Shown: piece after piece, positions 35,962 through 43,511 of the stretch | Position numbering within the stretch: the stretch's first letter is position 1 | Layout: the number at the start of each line of letters is the position of its first letter | Source of the DNA: Verrucomicrobiota bacterium | GTDB lineage: Bacteria > Verrucomicrobiota > Verrucomicrobiia > CAIQCK01 | Reading direction: 5' to 3' | DNA length: 64,000 nt | Assembly: GCA_016222825.1 (NCBI GenBank) | Contig: JACRQF010000010.1 | Location: 682,001-746,000, forward strand | The notes under the pieces: generated by a model | Databases searched by the model: none | Told to the model about the DNA's origin: nothing | The model's input: only the letters and a program-made list of their open reading frames with translations | Translations under genes and position numbers: made by a program

Positions 35962-38541
35962 ATGCGCCTGCTTCTGACAATCACGGCCCTGCTCGCGGCG
36001 GCGCCGGGCTGCGCGGCTCAACTGGTCAGCCCGCGCCCGGCGACGGTGATGTTTTCCAATTCCGGCTCGTTCGTGGTCAAGGTGAACCGCGAGCCGTGGC
36101 TGCGCGGCGTGGCCGGCGCGGCAACGCCCGGCTGGAAGCAATCGTGCGCCCAATCCGACGCCAGCACCACCGCCGCCACCAAACAAGCTGACGACCGCTG
36201 GCTCTTCACTGGCACGCTCGCCCCGGAAGCCGCCCCCGGCGCGGCGTGGATGTCTTATAACCAAAGCCTGACCGCCATCGGCGACACGCTTCAGATCGGC
36301 TGGAAATTCCGCCTGGCCCGCGACATCGAACTCGACCTTCTCTACGTGTCGCTCGCCCTGCCGGCCAAGCGGTTTGCCGGCAAGACCCTCCGCTTCGACC
36401 GCCACGACGTGGTGCTGCCCGAACGGCCCGCGTCCGCCACCCAGCGCCCCATCACCGGCCGGCCGCAGCGCCTTGTCATTGACAGCGGCACGCTCGGCTC
36501 GATCGCCATCCGTTTCGACAAGGCACAGGTGGTCTGGGTCGAAGACCTTCGCGCGTCCGGCGGGAGCGACTTTGAGTTGCGGGTGCTGCTGGCCACGGGC
36601 GAACTGAAGGCTGGCGACCAATACGGCCTGTCGCTGCAACTCGAACTCGCCGAGCGGCCGGAACTGCTCGTCGGCGGCAACGGCCGTGAGTTCCAGAACG
36701 ACACGGCGAAATGGACGCGTTTCGATTTGCGGGACACTGCCGCGCTCCCCCTCGCCGCCGAACCGGAGAAGCGCGCCCTCACCGATGCCTCCACCCTCCT
36801 CCACGCGCCGGCGGGAAAGTTTGGCGTCCTGCAAACCAAGGACGGCCACTTCGTCTGGCCGAACGGCGCCCGCCAAAGATTCTGGGGCGTCCGGCTCGCG
36901 CCCGCGGTCGCCCCCGCCAAGGACCGCGCGGATGCCGTCGCCGCGCGCATCGCACAGTTTGGCATCAACCTCATCCGCTGGACCGCCGGCAGCCTGCCCC
37001 CCGACAACGACGCCCTCGACCGTTTCGACCACTTCGTGGCTGCGCTGGCCCGCCGGGGCGTTTACTCGCACTTTGCCCTGCCCACGCCGCCCTCCGCCAA
37101 TCCCGCCGTCTCGATGCCCCTCATTGCCGAACGGCTGGCCGGGTTTGCGGAACGTTCCGCGGACGCATGGCTGCTTCGCCGGAACAGCGCCACCGGCAAA
37201 CGCTGCGTGGACGATCCCTCGCTCGCCATCGTGCAGATCACCACCGACACCCCCATGTTCCAGCGCGCGCCATCGCGCGAGCCGGCCGCCAGCGACATCG
37301 CAGTCGGGTTCTACCGCCGCCTCTACGCGCACCTGCGCAAGATCGGCGTCAAATGTCCCATCATCACCGACGATTCCGCCCCGTCGCCGGCGGACCTCTC
37401 CGCCCTCGTCAGCGCCGGCGACGCCATCGGCGTCGGCGGCTCGTGGGACACGCTGCGGACGGACGGCTTCATCGAGAACAAGGCGATGGTGTCGAGCGAC
37501 GGCGGTTACCTTCCCCGGTTCGCCGCCGCCTCCGTCGCCCACAAGCCGCTGCTCATCACCCGCGTCGCCCACTCGCAATGGAACGAACACCGCGCCGAGA
37601 CGCCGCTGCTGCTCGCCGCGCACGCCGCCCTCCAGGATTGGGACGGCATCGTCTGGGACAACTACAGCAACGACCCCGCGACCTCCGGCCAGTTCCCCGT
37701 CGCCGCGCGCGTCTTCCTCGGCGGCCTCGCCTCGCCGTCGCGGCTGAACACCCACGTCCTGCGCAACGATGCCGCCGCCGCGCAGTTCACCCCGCCGGCA
37801 TGGCTCACCTTCATCAGCCGCTGGCGCAACGCCCTCCCCAACATCACCGCGCCGCCCCCCGACATCGTCATCGCCACCGGCGCCGGCGCGACGCCGAAAG
37901 ACGCGCCCCCCTCCAAGCCCATCCGCCTCGCGCAGAAGGCCGGCGACAACCCCGCCGCGCTCCAGCGCCGCTGGGTGGACGCCGCCCGCAAACTCCGCGC
38001 CCCGCTCGGCTGGGAGGAAGACGCCCGGCGCGAGTTCGCCGCCGACAACGGCCAGTGCGCGTGGGACCAGGACCACGGGCAGTTCATCGTCTCCACGCCC
38101 GCTTGTTGCGCGGCCGTCGGCTTCATCGGCGGCAGGAACATCCCCCTGCGCGATGTGAACCTCGACGTCGGCTCGCCGCGTTTCGCCGCCGTCTCCCTGA
38201 CCTCCCTCGACGGCCACCCCATCGCCGCATCGCGCCGGCTGCTCCTGACCGCCGTTGCGCGCTGCGAGAACACCGGACAGCGATGGTTCGAGAACCTCAG
38301 TGGCAGCCTGAAGATGCTCGGCGCAAAGACCGGCACGTGGCTCGAACCGGTCAGCGCCACCGTCACCCTGCGCAACCCGAGGGCGTTCAAACTGTTCGCG
38401 CTCAACCCCGCCGGCCAGCGCGCCCTCGAACTGCCCGCCAGCCGCGCCGCGGACGATGCCAGCTTCGCCGTCCACGGCGAGAGCATGTATTACGAACTTG
38501 TCTCCGAAGGCGGCTTCCGCCTCTGGCCGTTCGGGAAGTGA
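35962..38541 (+). CDS. Large secreted protein, probable (beta/alpha)8 glycoside hydrolase
   Basis: 859 residues with a signal peptide (MRLLLTITALLAAAPGCAA). Residues 22-280 are strand-rich, like a sugar-binding beta-sandwich. From about residue 300 (FWGVRLAP) the protein follows the start of GH5/GH42-type barrels: DAVAARIAQFGINLIRWTAG, FDHFVAALARRGVYSHFAL, VDDPSLAIVQITTDTP where the catalytic Glu would be expected, and WDGIVWDNYSND. The expected acid/base glutamate at the VQIT strand is absent, so the enzyme is divergent or not a classical retaining hydrolase. The end (690-859) is beta-rich. Codon usage matches the cluster genes. Secretion is clear; the enzymatic call is tentative. Confidence 0.68.
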   Translation: MRLLLTITALLAAAPGCAAQLVSPRPATVMFSNSGSFVVKVNREPWLRGVAGAATPGWKQSCAQSDASTTAATKQADDRWLFTGTLAPEAAPGAAWMSYNQSLTAIGDTLQIGWKFRLARDIELDLLYVSLALPAKRFAGKTLRFDRHDVVLPERPASATQRPITGRPQRLVIDSGTLGSIAIRFDKAQVVWVEDLRASGGSDFELRVLLATGELKAGDQYGLSLQLELAERPELLVGGNGREFQNDTAKWTRFDLRDTAALPLAAEPEKRALTDASTLLHAPAGKFGVLQTKDGHFVWPNGARQRFWGVRLAPAVAPAKDRADAVAARIAQFGINLIRWTAGSLPPDNDALDRFDHFVAALARRGVYSHFALPTPPSANPAVSMPLIAERLAGFAERSADAWLLRRNSATGKRCVDDPSLAIVQITTDTPMFQRAPSREPAASDIAVGFYRRLYAHLRKIGVKCPIITDDSAPSPADLSALVSAGDAIGVGGSWDTLRTDGFIENKAMVSSDGGYLPRFAAASVAHKPLLITRVAHSQWNEHRAETPLLLAAHAALQDWDGIVWDNYSNDPATSGQFPVAARVFLGGLASPSRLNTHVLRNDAAAAQFTPPAWLTFISRWRNALPNITAPPPDIVIATGAGATPKDAPPSKPIRLAQKAGDNPAALQRRWVDAARKLRAPLGWEEDARREFAADNGQCAWDQDHGQFIVSTPACCAAVGFIGGRNIPLRDVNLDVGSPRFAAVSLTSLDGHPIAASRRLLLTAVARCENTGQRWFENLSGSLKMLGAKTGTWLEPVSATVTLRNPRAFKLFALNPAGQRALELPASRAADDASFAVHGESMYYELVSEGGFRLWPFGK

Positions 38542-38606
38542 CGCGCGCCTCCGCAGCCTCTTGTAGCCGGGCGCATCCGGGCACACGCACCACGCTCGCG
38601 GCCCCG

Positions 38607-38740
38607 TGTAGCGCAGGTTTCCAACCTGCTGTATCGCCGGCTTCCAGCCGGCAGTGCGTTCGCACAAGACCACGCGCTCGATAGGCAGAGGACTGCGGAT
38701 TGGAAATCCGCGACACAGCAGGTTGGAAACCTGCGCTACA
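38607..38740. repeat. Composite palindrome of 134 bp
   Basis: The ends TGTAGCGCAGGTTTCCAACC and its complement are long inverted arms. Between them lie two further hairpins: GCCGGCTTCCAGCCGGC and GCGGATTGGAAATCCGC. The element fills most of the 295-bp gap between the glycosidase-like gene and tRNA-Asn and shares the GCGCTACA end type with other palindromes in the window. Confidence 0.82.
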
Positions 38741-38836
38741 GTGCGTCTGCCCGGATGCGCCTCTTTTATCAACGAAGTCGGTTTTCCCATTGACCTCGGC
38801 TCCGGCCTGAATATAGTCAGCGCGCAGTTCGCGGGT

Positions 38837-38911
38837 TCCGGAGTAGCTCAGCGGTAGAGCAGCCGGCTGTTAACCGGCTGGTCGTAGGTTCGATCCCTAC
38901 CTCCGGAGCCA
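38837..38911 (+). tRNA. tRNA-Asn (anticodon GTT)
   Basis: Complete cloverleaf of 75 bases. The acceptor stem TCCGGAG pairs with CTCCGGA, then G and an encoded CCA. The anticodon stem encloses CTGTTAA with GTT as anticodon. The T arm GTAGGTTCGATCCCTAC is canonical. It marks the upstream edge of the accessory region; I saw no second copy of its 3' end that would mark an attachment site. Confidence 0.97.
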
Positions 38912-39073
38912 TCTTCCCCCACAGGAATCCGCGCATTGAGTCTTCCCCGACAGAGTGCCCGCGGCACGGACACTCTGCTTGGTTCCTTCTTGCCGGCCGC
39001 AGACAACCGAAACATCCACTTGCGGCCCGATTGATCTTGATCTGATCCCGCGATCTGTGGATCGGATCGCTTC

Positions 39074-39997
39074 GTGCCAGCCAAACGCAAGAAACACATC
39101 GCCTACGCCCCGCAGCCTGAGCGCATCGCCTCCGAACCTTCCGGCTGCCCGCTCGACGGCATCGTCATGGAAGGCCCTGTAGCGGCGGTCTCTGACCGCC
39201 GAATCGAATCATCCAATGACCGGCGGTCAGAGACCGCCGCTACAGTTCTGACACCCGCTTACCGCGACGATGCGCACGGTATCTTCCTCTACCACGGCAA
39301 CTGCCTGGCCATCCTCGACGCCATCGCCGCCAGGCATCCCGAAGGCTGCTTCGACGCCATCTTCGCCGACCCGCCTTACTTCCTCTCCAACGGCGGCATC
39401 ACCTGCCACGCCGGCCGCATGGTCAAGGTGGACAAGGGCGATTGGGATAAGCCGAGCGAAGCGAGACGCAGCGCCGAAGGCGACCCGCAAGGGCGAGCCG
39501 AGTCAGACGAGCGAGTGCAATCCAGCGGCGCGGAGGAAAACCACAACTTCAACCGCGAATGGCTCCGCCGCTGCCAGCGCGTCCTCAAGCCCAACGGCAC
39601 CCTCTGGGTCACCGGCACCCACCACGTCATCTTCTCCGTCGGCTACGCCATGCAGCAGCTCGGCTTCAAAATCCTCAACGACATCGCCTGGGAGAAACCC
39701 AACCCGCCGCCCAACCTCTCCTGCCGTTACTTCACCCACTCCACCGAGACCGTCCTCTGGGCCGCCAAGAGCGACACGAGCCGCCACCTCTTCAACTACA
39801 AGGCCATGAAAGCCGTCACCGGCAAACAGATGAAGACCGTCTGGAGGTTCACCGCGCCGGGCAGGGCCGAGAAGACCTTTGGCAAACATCCCACCCAGAA
39901 ACCCGTCGCCCTCGTCGAACGATTCGTAATTGCGTTTAATAGCGACCCTGATAGCATTTTCGGGCAAACGAGGATGAATCTATGGCTACTGAACTGA
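39074..39997 (+). CDS. DpnA-like adenine-N6 DNA methyltransferase, C-terminally truncated (probably inactive)
   Basis: 307 residues from GTG 39074. It matches the beta-class GATC methyltransferase DpnA (M2.DpnII): D99-PPY102 in FADPPYFLSNGGI, VDKGDWDK, NLSCRYFTHSTETVLWA and KHPTQKPVALVER. In the beta class the AdoMet-binding DPFxGSGTTG motif lies after HPTQKP. Here the frame instead turns into unrelated residues (FNSDPDSIFGQTRMN) and stops, so motif I is missing and activity is unlikely. Two further abnormal segments sit in frame: residues 35-57 come from a REP palindrome, and about 28 residues (PSEARRSAEGDPQGRAESDE and onward) are inserted after GDWDK. The start of the DUF262 gene lies inside its last codons. 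Originally the methylase of a type II system. Confidence 0.85.
   Translation: MPAKRKKHIAYAPQPERIASEPSGCPLDGIVMEGPVAAVSDRRIESSNDRRSETAATVLTPAYRDDAHGIFLYHGNCLAILDAIAARHPEGCFDAIFADPPYFLSNGGITCHAGRMVKVDKGDWDKPSEARRSAEGDPQGRAESDERVQSSGAEENHNFNREWLRRCQRVLKPNGTLWVTGTHHVIFSVGYAMQQLGFKILNDIAWEKPNPPPNLSCRYFTHSTETVLWAAKSDTSRHLFNYKAMKAVTGKQMKTVWRFTAPGRAEKTFGKHPTQKPVALVERFVIAFNSDPDSIFGQTRMNLWLLN
39178..39244. repeat. REP/MITE-like palindrome (copy 1), inside the methyltransferase frame
   Basis: 67 bp with 24-base arms beginning TGTAGCGGCGGTCTCTGACC and ending in the exact complement. It is read through in frame as GPVAAVSDRRIESSNDRRSE and onward. The same element is at 44798-44865 with paired changes in both arms. 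Confidence 0.9.
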
Positions 39998-41715
39998 GTT
40001 TTGAAGCACATGACCAACCACTGGAAAGCGTGTTATTTTCGCAGAATTCCAAGTTTCGCATTCCTCGGTATCAGAGGCCCTATGCTTGGACGGAGGATCA
40101 GTTGGCCGATTTTTGGAACGACCTCAATGCAAGCGATTCGCCTTACTTCCTTGGCTCATTCATCTTTAATTTGGAACCAAAGGCCGAATCGGGATTCGTT
40201 GAGGTGATCGATGGGCAGCAGCGAATGTTGACCGTCACCATTCTGATGGCGGTCTTGCGGGACTTGGTGCGCGAAATTGATCCTACGTTGGCAGAAAGGA
40301 TCCAACGGCAAGACATCGCAATCGAAGATCGGAACGGAAAACTGTCCTATCGAATCGAATGTGGCGATTCGACAAAACCATTCTTTGAGAAGCATATTCA
40401 AGATCGCGACTCAAAGATCCTATCGTCTGCTCCAAACACTCCCGAGGAAGCGCGGATCAAGGCGAACTACGATTTTCTGAAGATCAAGGTCGAAGAGGCG
40501 CTAACGCGATGCAACACGAAAGAGGAGCAGGTTGGACTTATTGAACGTCTCCGGAAGAAGGTATCGGAGTTGGTTGTAATTCAAATCCAGATTAACAGTG
40601 AAGAAGACGCTTACGAAATATTTGAAACCACGAACGCGCGCGGGGTCGATCTCTCCATAGGCGATTTGCTCAAGAACCTGATTTTCAAGAAGATCAAGGC
40701 CCAAGAAGATCGTGATTTTGCCAAAGAGGTTTGGGCCGACATCCTGAATGACGTCCAGGAAACGAGCACTGAATTGAAGCGCTTCATCCGCTACTATTGG
40801 ATTTCGAAATATGCGCTAGTTACCGAGAAGCACCTGTTTCGTGAGATCAAGAAACAGACGACCGACTGGCAGAAGCTCTTGGAAGATCTGTGGGCGGCCT
40901 CAGCGTCTTACAACAAGCTCATGGAAGGCGAAAGGAGCGAGTGGGTAGACGTGAAGCACGGGGCGCGAATCTACAAGTCATTGACAGCCCTGAAGATCAT
41001 GGGTGTTTCGCAATGCTATGTTCTCCTTCTCAGTATTCTCCGGAATTATCAGAGGCTGGACACGGACCCCACGCGAGTTTTTGAACTGATAGAGAAGTTC
41101 ACATTCAACTACTCGGCGATATGCAAACTGCAGGCGAACAAGGTAGAGAAGATTTACTCGGCTTACGCGCGGAGAATCGAGGATTGCGTTGCGAACGAGC
41201 CGAAGAAGAAAGTCGGCGGGAAGATACAGAGTATCTTCAGCCAGCTAGAGGAAGAACTCAGGCAAGAACGACCCTCGTATGAGGTATTCAAAGACAGTTT
41301 CGATCGAGTTGCCTACGGTTTGTCAGAAAGAAGCCGACAGTTAGCGAAGTATATCCTCAGTGAAATCAATGCATTGGAAACCACCGGCGAACATGCTCTG
41401 GACTTCGATGTGGTGAACATTGAGCACATCCTGCCTCAGAATCCTTGCAAGGAATGGGGCCTGTCCAAGAAGCAAATCAAGGGCTACGTCAACAAACTAG
41501 GGAACCTGACCTTGGTCGGAAAAACCTTCAATTCGAAGATGGGGAATAGAATCATTCCGGAGAAGATTGAAGCCCTAGCTGAGTCTGAAATACCGATGAC
41601 ACAGCAATTGGTCAAACATCTTCAAGGCAACGGTCTGAAATGGGACGAAGCGGATATTGAGCAACGGCAAGCCGTGTTTGCCGACGTTGCTTACAACAAA
41701 GTCTGGAGCTTCTAG
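39982..41715 (+). CDS. DUF262/DUF1524 protein, single-chain GmrSD-like type IV restriction enzyme
   Basis: 577 residues. The N-terminal DUF262 domain has FRIPRYQRPYAWTEDQ and the nucleotide-binding loop IDGQQR with D77-GQQR. Middle helices follow (EIFETTNARGVDLSIGDLLKN). The C-terminal DUF1524 His-Me nuclease has H482 in NIEHILPQN and NKLGNLTLVGKTFNSKMGN. GmrSD enzymes cut phage DNA carrying glucosylated or otherwise modified cytosines, using NTP; related BrxU proteins guard BREX loci. The gene is markedly AT-richer than everything around it, which indicates recent transfer. Its ATG lies inside the truncated methyltransferase, and its end abuts a possible remnant of a restriction gene. Confidence 0.88.
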   Translation: MATELSFEAHDQPLESVLFSQNSKFRIPRYQRPYAWTEDQLADFWNDLNASDSPYFLGSFIFNLEPKAESGFVEVIDGQQRMLTVTILMAVLRDLVREIDPTLAERIQRQDIAIEDRNGKLSYRIECGDSTKPFFEKHIQDRDSKILSSAPNTPEEARIKANYDFLKIKVEEALTRCNTKEEQVGLIERLRKKVSELVVIQIQINSEEDAYEIFETTNARGVDLSIGDLLKNLIFKKIKAQEDRDFAKEVWADILNDVQETSTELKRFIRYYWISKYALVTEKHLFREIKKQTTDWQKLLEDLWAASASYNKLMEGERSEWVDVKHGARIYKSLTALKIMGVSQCYVLLLSILRNYQRLDTDPTRVFELIEKFTFNYSAICKLQANKVEKIYSAYARRIEDCVANEPKKKVGGKIQSIFSQLEEELRQERPSYEVFKDSFDRVAYGLSERSRQLAKYILSEINALETTGEHALDFDVVNIEHILPQNPCKEWGLSKKQIKGYVNKLGNLTLVGKTFNSKMGNRIIPEKIEALAESEIPMTQQLVKHLQGNGLKWDEADIEQRQAVFADVAYNKVWSF

Positions 41716-41717
41716 TT

Positions 41718-41807
41718 CGCCCCGACAAGATTTGCCAGCAGCTCCAAGTCTTGCGCGACCGCGGCTTCCTCGCCCAAGTCGAGCGCGGTGTGTGGGCGGT
41801 GAAGTGA
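41718..41807 (+). pseudogene. Possible 3' remnant of a DpnI-type winged-helix restriction gene
   Basis: A GC-rich frame directly after the DUF262 stop encodes RPDKICQQLQVLRDRGFLAQ followed by VERGVWAVK and TGA. This closely follows the C-terminal winged helix (IRQQLQVLRD-type helix, then RGxY wing) of DpnI and Dam-replacing restriction proteins. No start or upstream domain remains. Return to high GC here marks the right edge of the AT-rich insert. I rely on motif memory, so the identification is tentative. Confidence 0.5.
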
Positions 41808-41995
41808 GCGCGGAGCGGAAGGCGGAGACGACGGGGAAACTCAACGGGATTCAATCCATGAGCGCAGGCCGGAGGAGCGGCCTGCACCGGGCTGAGTGAT
41901 GGCCACTTCGTTGAGGTGGGGCGGCGGATTTGTTCGCCAAGACGCATCTGGAGTTGGGGCGGATCGGAACTCAGGACATGAGAATCGGGGAATTT

Positions 41996-42033
41996 CCCTA
42001 CGTGATTGGAATTAACCCCTACGTGACAGGAAT
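41996..42033 (+). promoter_or_regulatory. 21-bp-spaced direct repeat upstream of the response regulator gene
   Basis: CCCTACGTGATTGGAAT (41996) and CCCTACGTGACAGGAAT (42017) differ at two positions and begin exactly 21 bp apart, two helical turns. They end 43 bp before the ATG at 42076. This is the layout of a tandem operator for a dimeric regulator; binding protein unknown. Confidence 0.55.
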
Positions 42034-42075
42034 GGGTTCCTTGGTAAATCTATCTAAGTTCGCGGAGGTCAAAAA

Positions 42076-42522
42076 ATGACCGCACAAACTAACACTAATG
42101 CCAGACGCGGTTCGCAAGGCATCCCGTTGTCGAGAGTCCTGGTCGTGGACGATGAAGATTTCATGTTTGTTTCCTTTCGACGCGCCCTTCCGTCGTCGAG
42201 GTATGCGACTACCTTTGTCAACGACGGCCATAAGGCGCTGGAACTGGCTGCCACTCACGAGTTCGACCTGGCGTTCGTGGACTATTTCCTGGCGGAGATG
42301 AACGGCGCGGAGGTCGCCCACAAGATGCGCGACCTGCAACCGAAGATGAAAACGGTTTTGATGAGTTGTTATAGCGAGCTTGACCAGAGCACAAAGCTGG
42401 AATTGTCGGGAGCCAGCGCGTTTCTGGTCAAACCAATGCATACCGCGGAGTTCAGCTCAGACATCACCCGAGTCGTTGAAGGGTTGCTGCCGGCTCAAGA
42501 TCGGCAGAGAGCGGGCGTCTAG
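42076..42522 (+). CDS. Orphan single-domain response regulator
   Basis: 148 residues with a GGAGG at 42063-42067, eight bases before the ATG. A complete receiver domain is visible: acidic pair D25-D26 in VLVVDDEDF, phospho-acceptor D69 in LAFVDYFLAEMNG, S97 in VLMSCYS and K119 in AFLVKP. The second half ends without a DNA-binding or enzymatic output domain. A 20-residue N-terminal lead precedes the domain. No histidine kinase is adjacent. It may act by protein contact or as a phosphate relay. It follows the defence genes after a 270-bp gap that contains the 21-bp-spaced repeat. Confidence 0.92.
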   Translation: MTAQTNTNARRGSQGIPLSRVLVVDDEDFMFVSFRRALPSSRYATTFVNDGHKALELAATHEFDLAFVDYFLAEMNGAEVAHKMRDLQPKMKTVLMSCYSELDQSTKLELSGASAFLVKPMHTAEFSSDITRVVEGLLPAQDRQRAGV

Positions 42523-42691
42523 CATCCGATTTGCGGTTGCTTGACGGCCACTCGCTGCAAGCTGGCGGTGCTCACTGGCTGCGGAAGTGCAGTGTGAGGC
42601 ATTGCGGAGGGATGGGTGGAATTCCTAAAAGTAGTCAGGACGCACAACGGTGCGTTTACGGTTGTGGCGGGGTTTGTTAAGAACCGCGGGC

Positions 42692-43006
42692 ATGGCGATA
42701 GAGGAGCAACCCAAACACAAACAAGTCGCGTCGGATTTGTTCGCGAGCGTGCGGAAGAAGACCGGCCTGAGCCAGAAGGATCTGGCGGAGAAGGTGGGGA
42801 TTTGCACGCGGCAGTGGCAGTATGTGGAGAGCGGTGACCGGCAACCGGCGGGCTGGGTTTTGCTGAATTGTCTGGGCTTGCGCAGGCCGGAACTGGTGCG
42901 GGAGGTGGTGCTTGCCAGCCGGGAGGGGTTGCCTGAGTCAAAGCCCCTTGGCCAGACGCCGTCTTCGGACGGTCCGGGAGCTGGTTTCAGGGGCTCCCGG
43001 TCATGA
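42692..43006 (+). CDS. XRE-family helix-turn-helix regulator
   Basis: 104 residues from ATG 42692; the frame is open 42 bases upstream to a weaker ATG. Residues 17-64 form an XRE/Cro-like HTH (LFASVRKKTGLSQKDLAEK, then VGICTRQWQYVESGDRQP). The C-terminal 40 residues are Gly/Pro-rich and unstructured. The stop overlaps the ATG of the tandem-repeat gene (ATGA, 43003-43006), so the two are translationally coupled. Probably the local regulator of the cassette up to 44715. Confidence 0.82.
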   Translation: MAIEEQPKHKQVASDLFASVRKKTGLSQKDLAEKVGICTRQWQYVESGDRQPAGWVLLNCLGLRRPELVREVVLASREGLPESKPLGQTPSSDGPGAGFRGSRS

Positions 43007-43473
43007 AGACGAGGTTTTCTGAAGAAAAAGAGGCTTCTTCCGCTTTGAAGCGGGTTTCGGGCGGCTTGGAGGAAGGTTCCTTTGTCACATCGGAAGGTTC
43101 CTTTGCGATAAAGGAAGGCTCCTTTGCGACGCCGGAAGGTTCTTTTGTGATAAACGAAGGTTCCTTTGTCATGGTGGAAGGTTCTTTTGCGACAAAGGAA
43201 GGTTTGTTTGTCACGGAGGAAGGTTCCTTTGCGACGCCGGAAGGCTCTTTTGTGATAAACGAAGGTTCCTTTGTCACGGAGGAAGGTTCCTCCAAGACGG
43301 CGGGGGTGGCCAAAAAGAACCAAAGAACCGTCTCGTCACTCTGGGATGGCCCGACTGTTTCGGGCGGACCCGCGAACGCAGTGAACAACCGTAAACCATG
43401 GCTACCAGACCTCTCACTTGGAACGGACGCGATGCCAGCGGACAGCCGTTTCGTTGGAATCAAGCCGGCCTGA
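43003..43473 (+). CDS. Protein built on 7-residue tandem repeats (EGSFxxx), unknown function
   Basis: 156 residues starting at the ATG that overlaps the XRE stop. Residues 24-100 are eleven 7-residue units with pattern E-G-S-F-[VA]-[TIM]-x, for example EGSFVTSEGSFAIK. This predicts a regular beta-strand or solenoid-like rod with Phe pointing one way. The flanks are charged (EEKEASSALKR) before and irregular after. No signal peptide is visible. The last 76 bases overlap an in-frame upstream extension of the Fn3 gene, so the C-terminus may be a recent read-through. Proteins with similar GSFVTKE repeats occur in verrucomicrobial genomes as I remember them, with no function known. Confidence 0.68.
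   Translation: MKTRFSEEKEASSALKRVSGGLEEGSFVTSEGSFAIKEGSFATPEGSFVINEGSFVMVEGSFATKEGLFVTEEGSFATPEGSFVINEGSFVTEEGSSKTAGVAKKNQRTVSSLWDGPTVSGGPANAVNNRKPWLPDLSLGTDAMPADSRFVGIKPA
43072..43302 (+). repeat. Eleven tandem copies of a 21-bp unit
   Basis: Unit GAAGGTTCCTTTGNNANNN repeated at exactly 21 bp from 43072; the last copy (43282) is decayed. Copies 3-4 and 8-9 share the same variable thirds (GCGACGCCG then GTGATAAAC), differing by one base each in the constant part, which shows an older duplication of a five-unit (105-bp) block. Because the unit is 7 codons, the array is open on both strands. Confidence 0.93.
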
Positions 43474-43499
43474 CGTGGAATGGTCTGGTGCCGCAGACT

Positions 43500-43504
43500 G
43501 GAGG
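43500..43504 (+). promoter_or_regulatory. Ribosome site favouring the Fn3 gene start at 43512
   Basis: GGAGG with seven-base spacing to ATG 43512. The alternative in-frame ATG at 43398 has no comparable site. Confidence 0.65.
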
Positions 43505-43511
43505 ACAACGT

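Noticed and set aside
38837..38911. tRNA-Asn as the attachment site of an integrated island
   Set aside because: No integrase and no repeated tRNA 3' end were seen downstream; the accessory content alone is not enough.
41805..41995. Further gene fragments after the winged-helix remnant
   Set aside because: Short GC-rich frames here show no recognisable family and no ribosome sites.
43072..43302. CRISPR array
   Set aside because: Units are contiguous, 21 bp, without spacers, and no cas genes are present.
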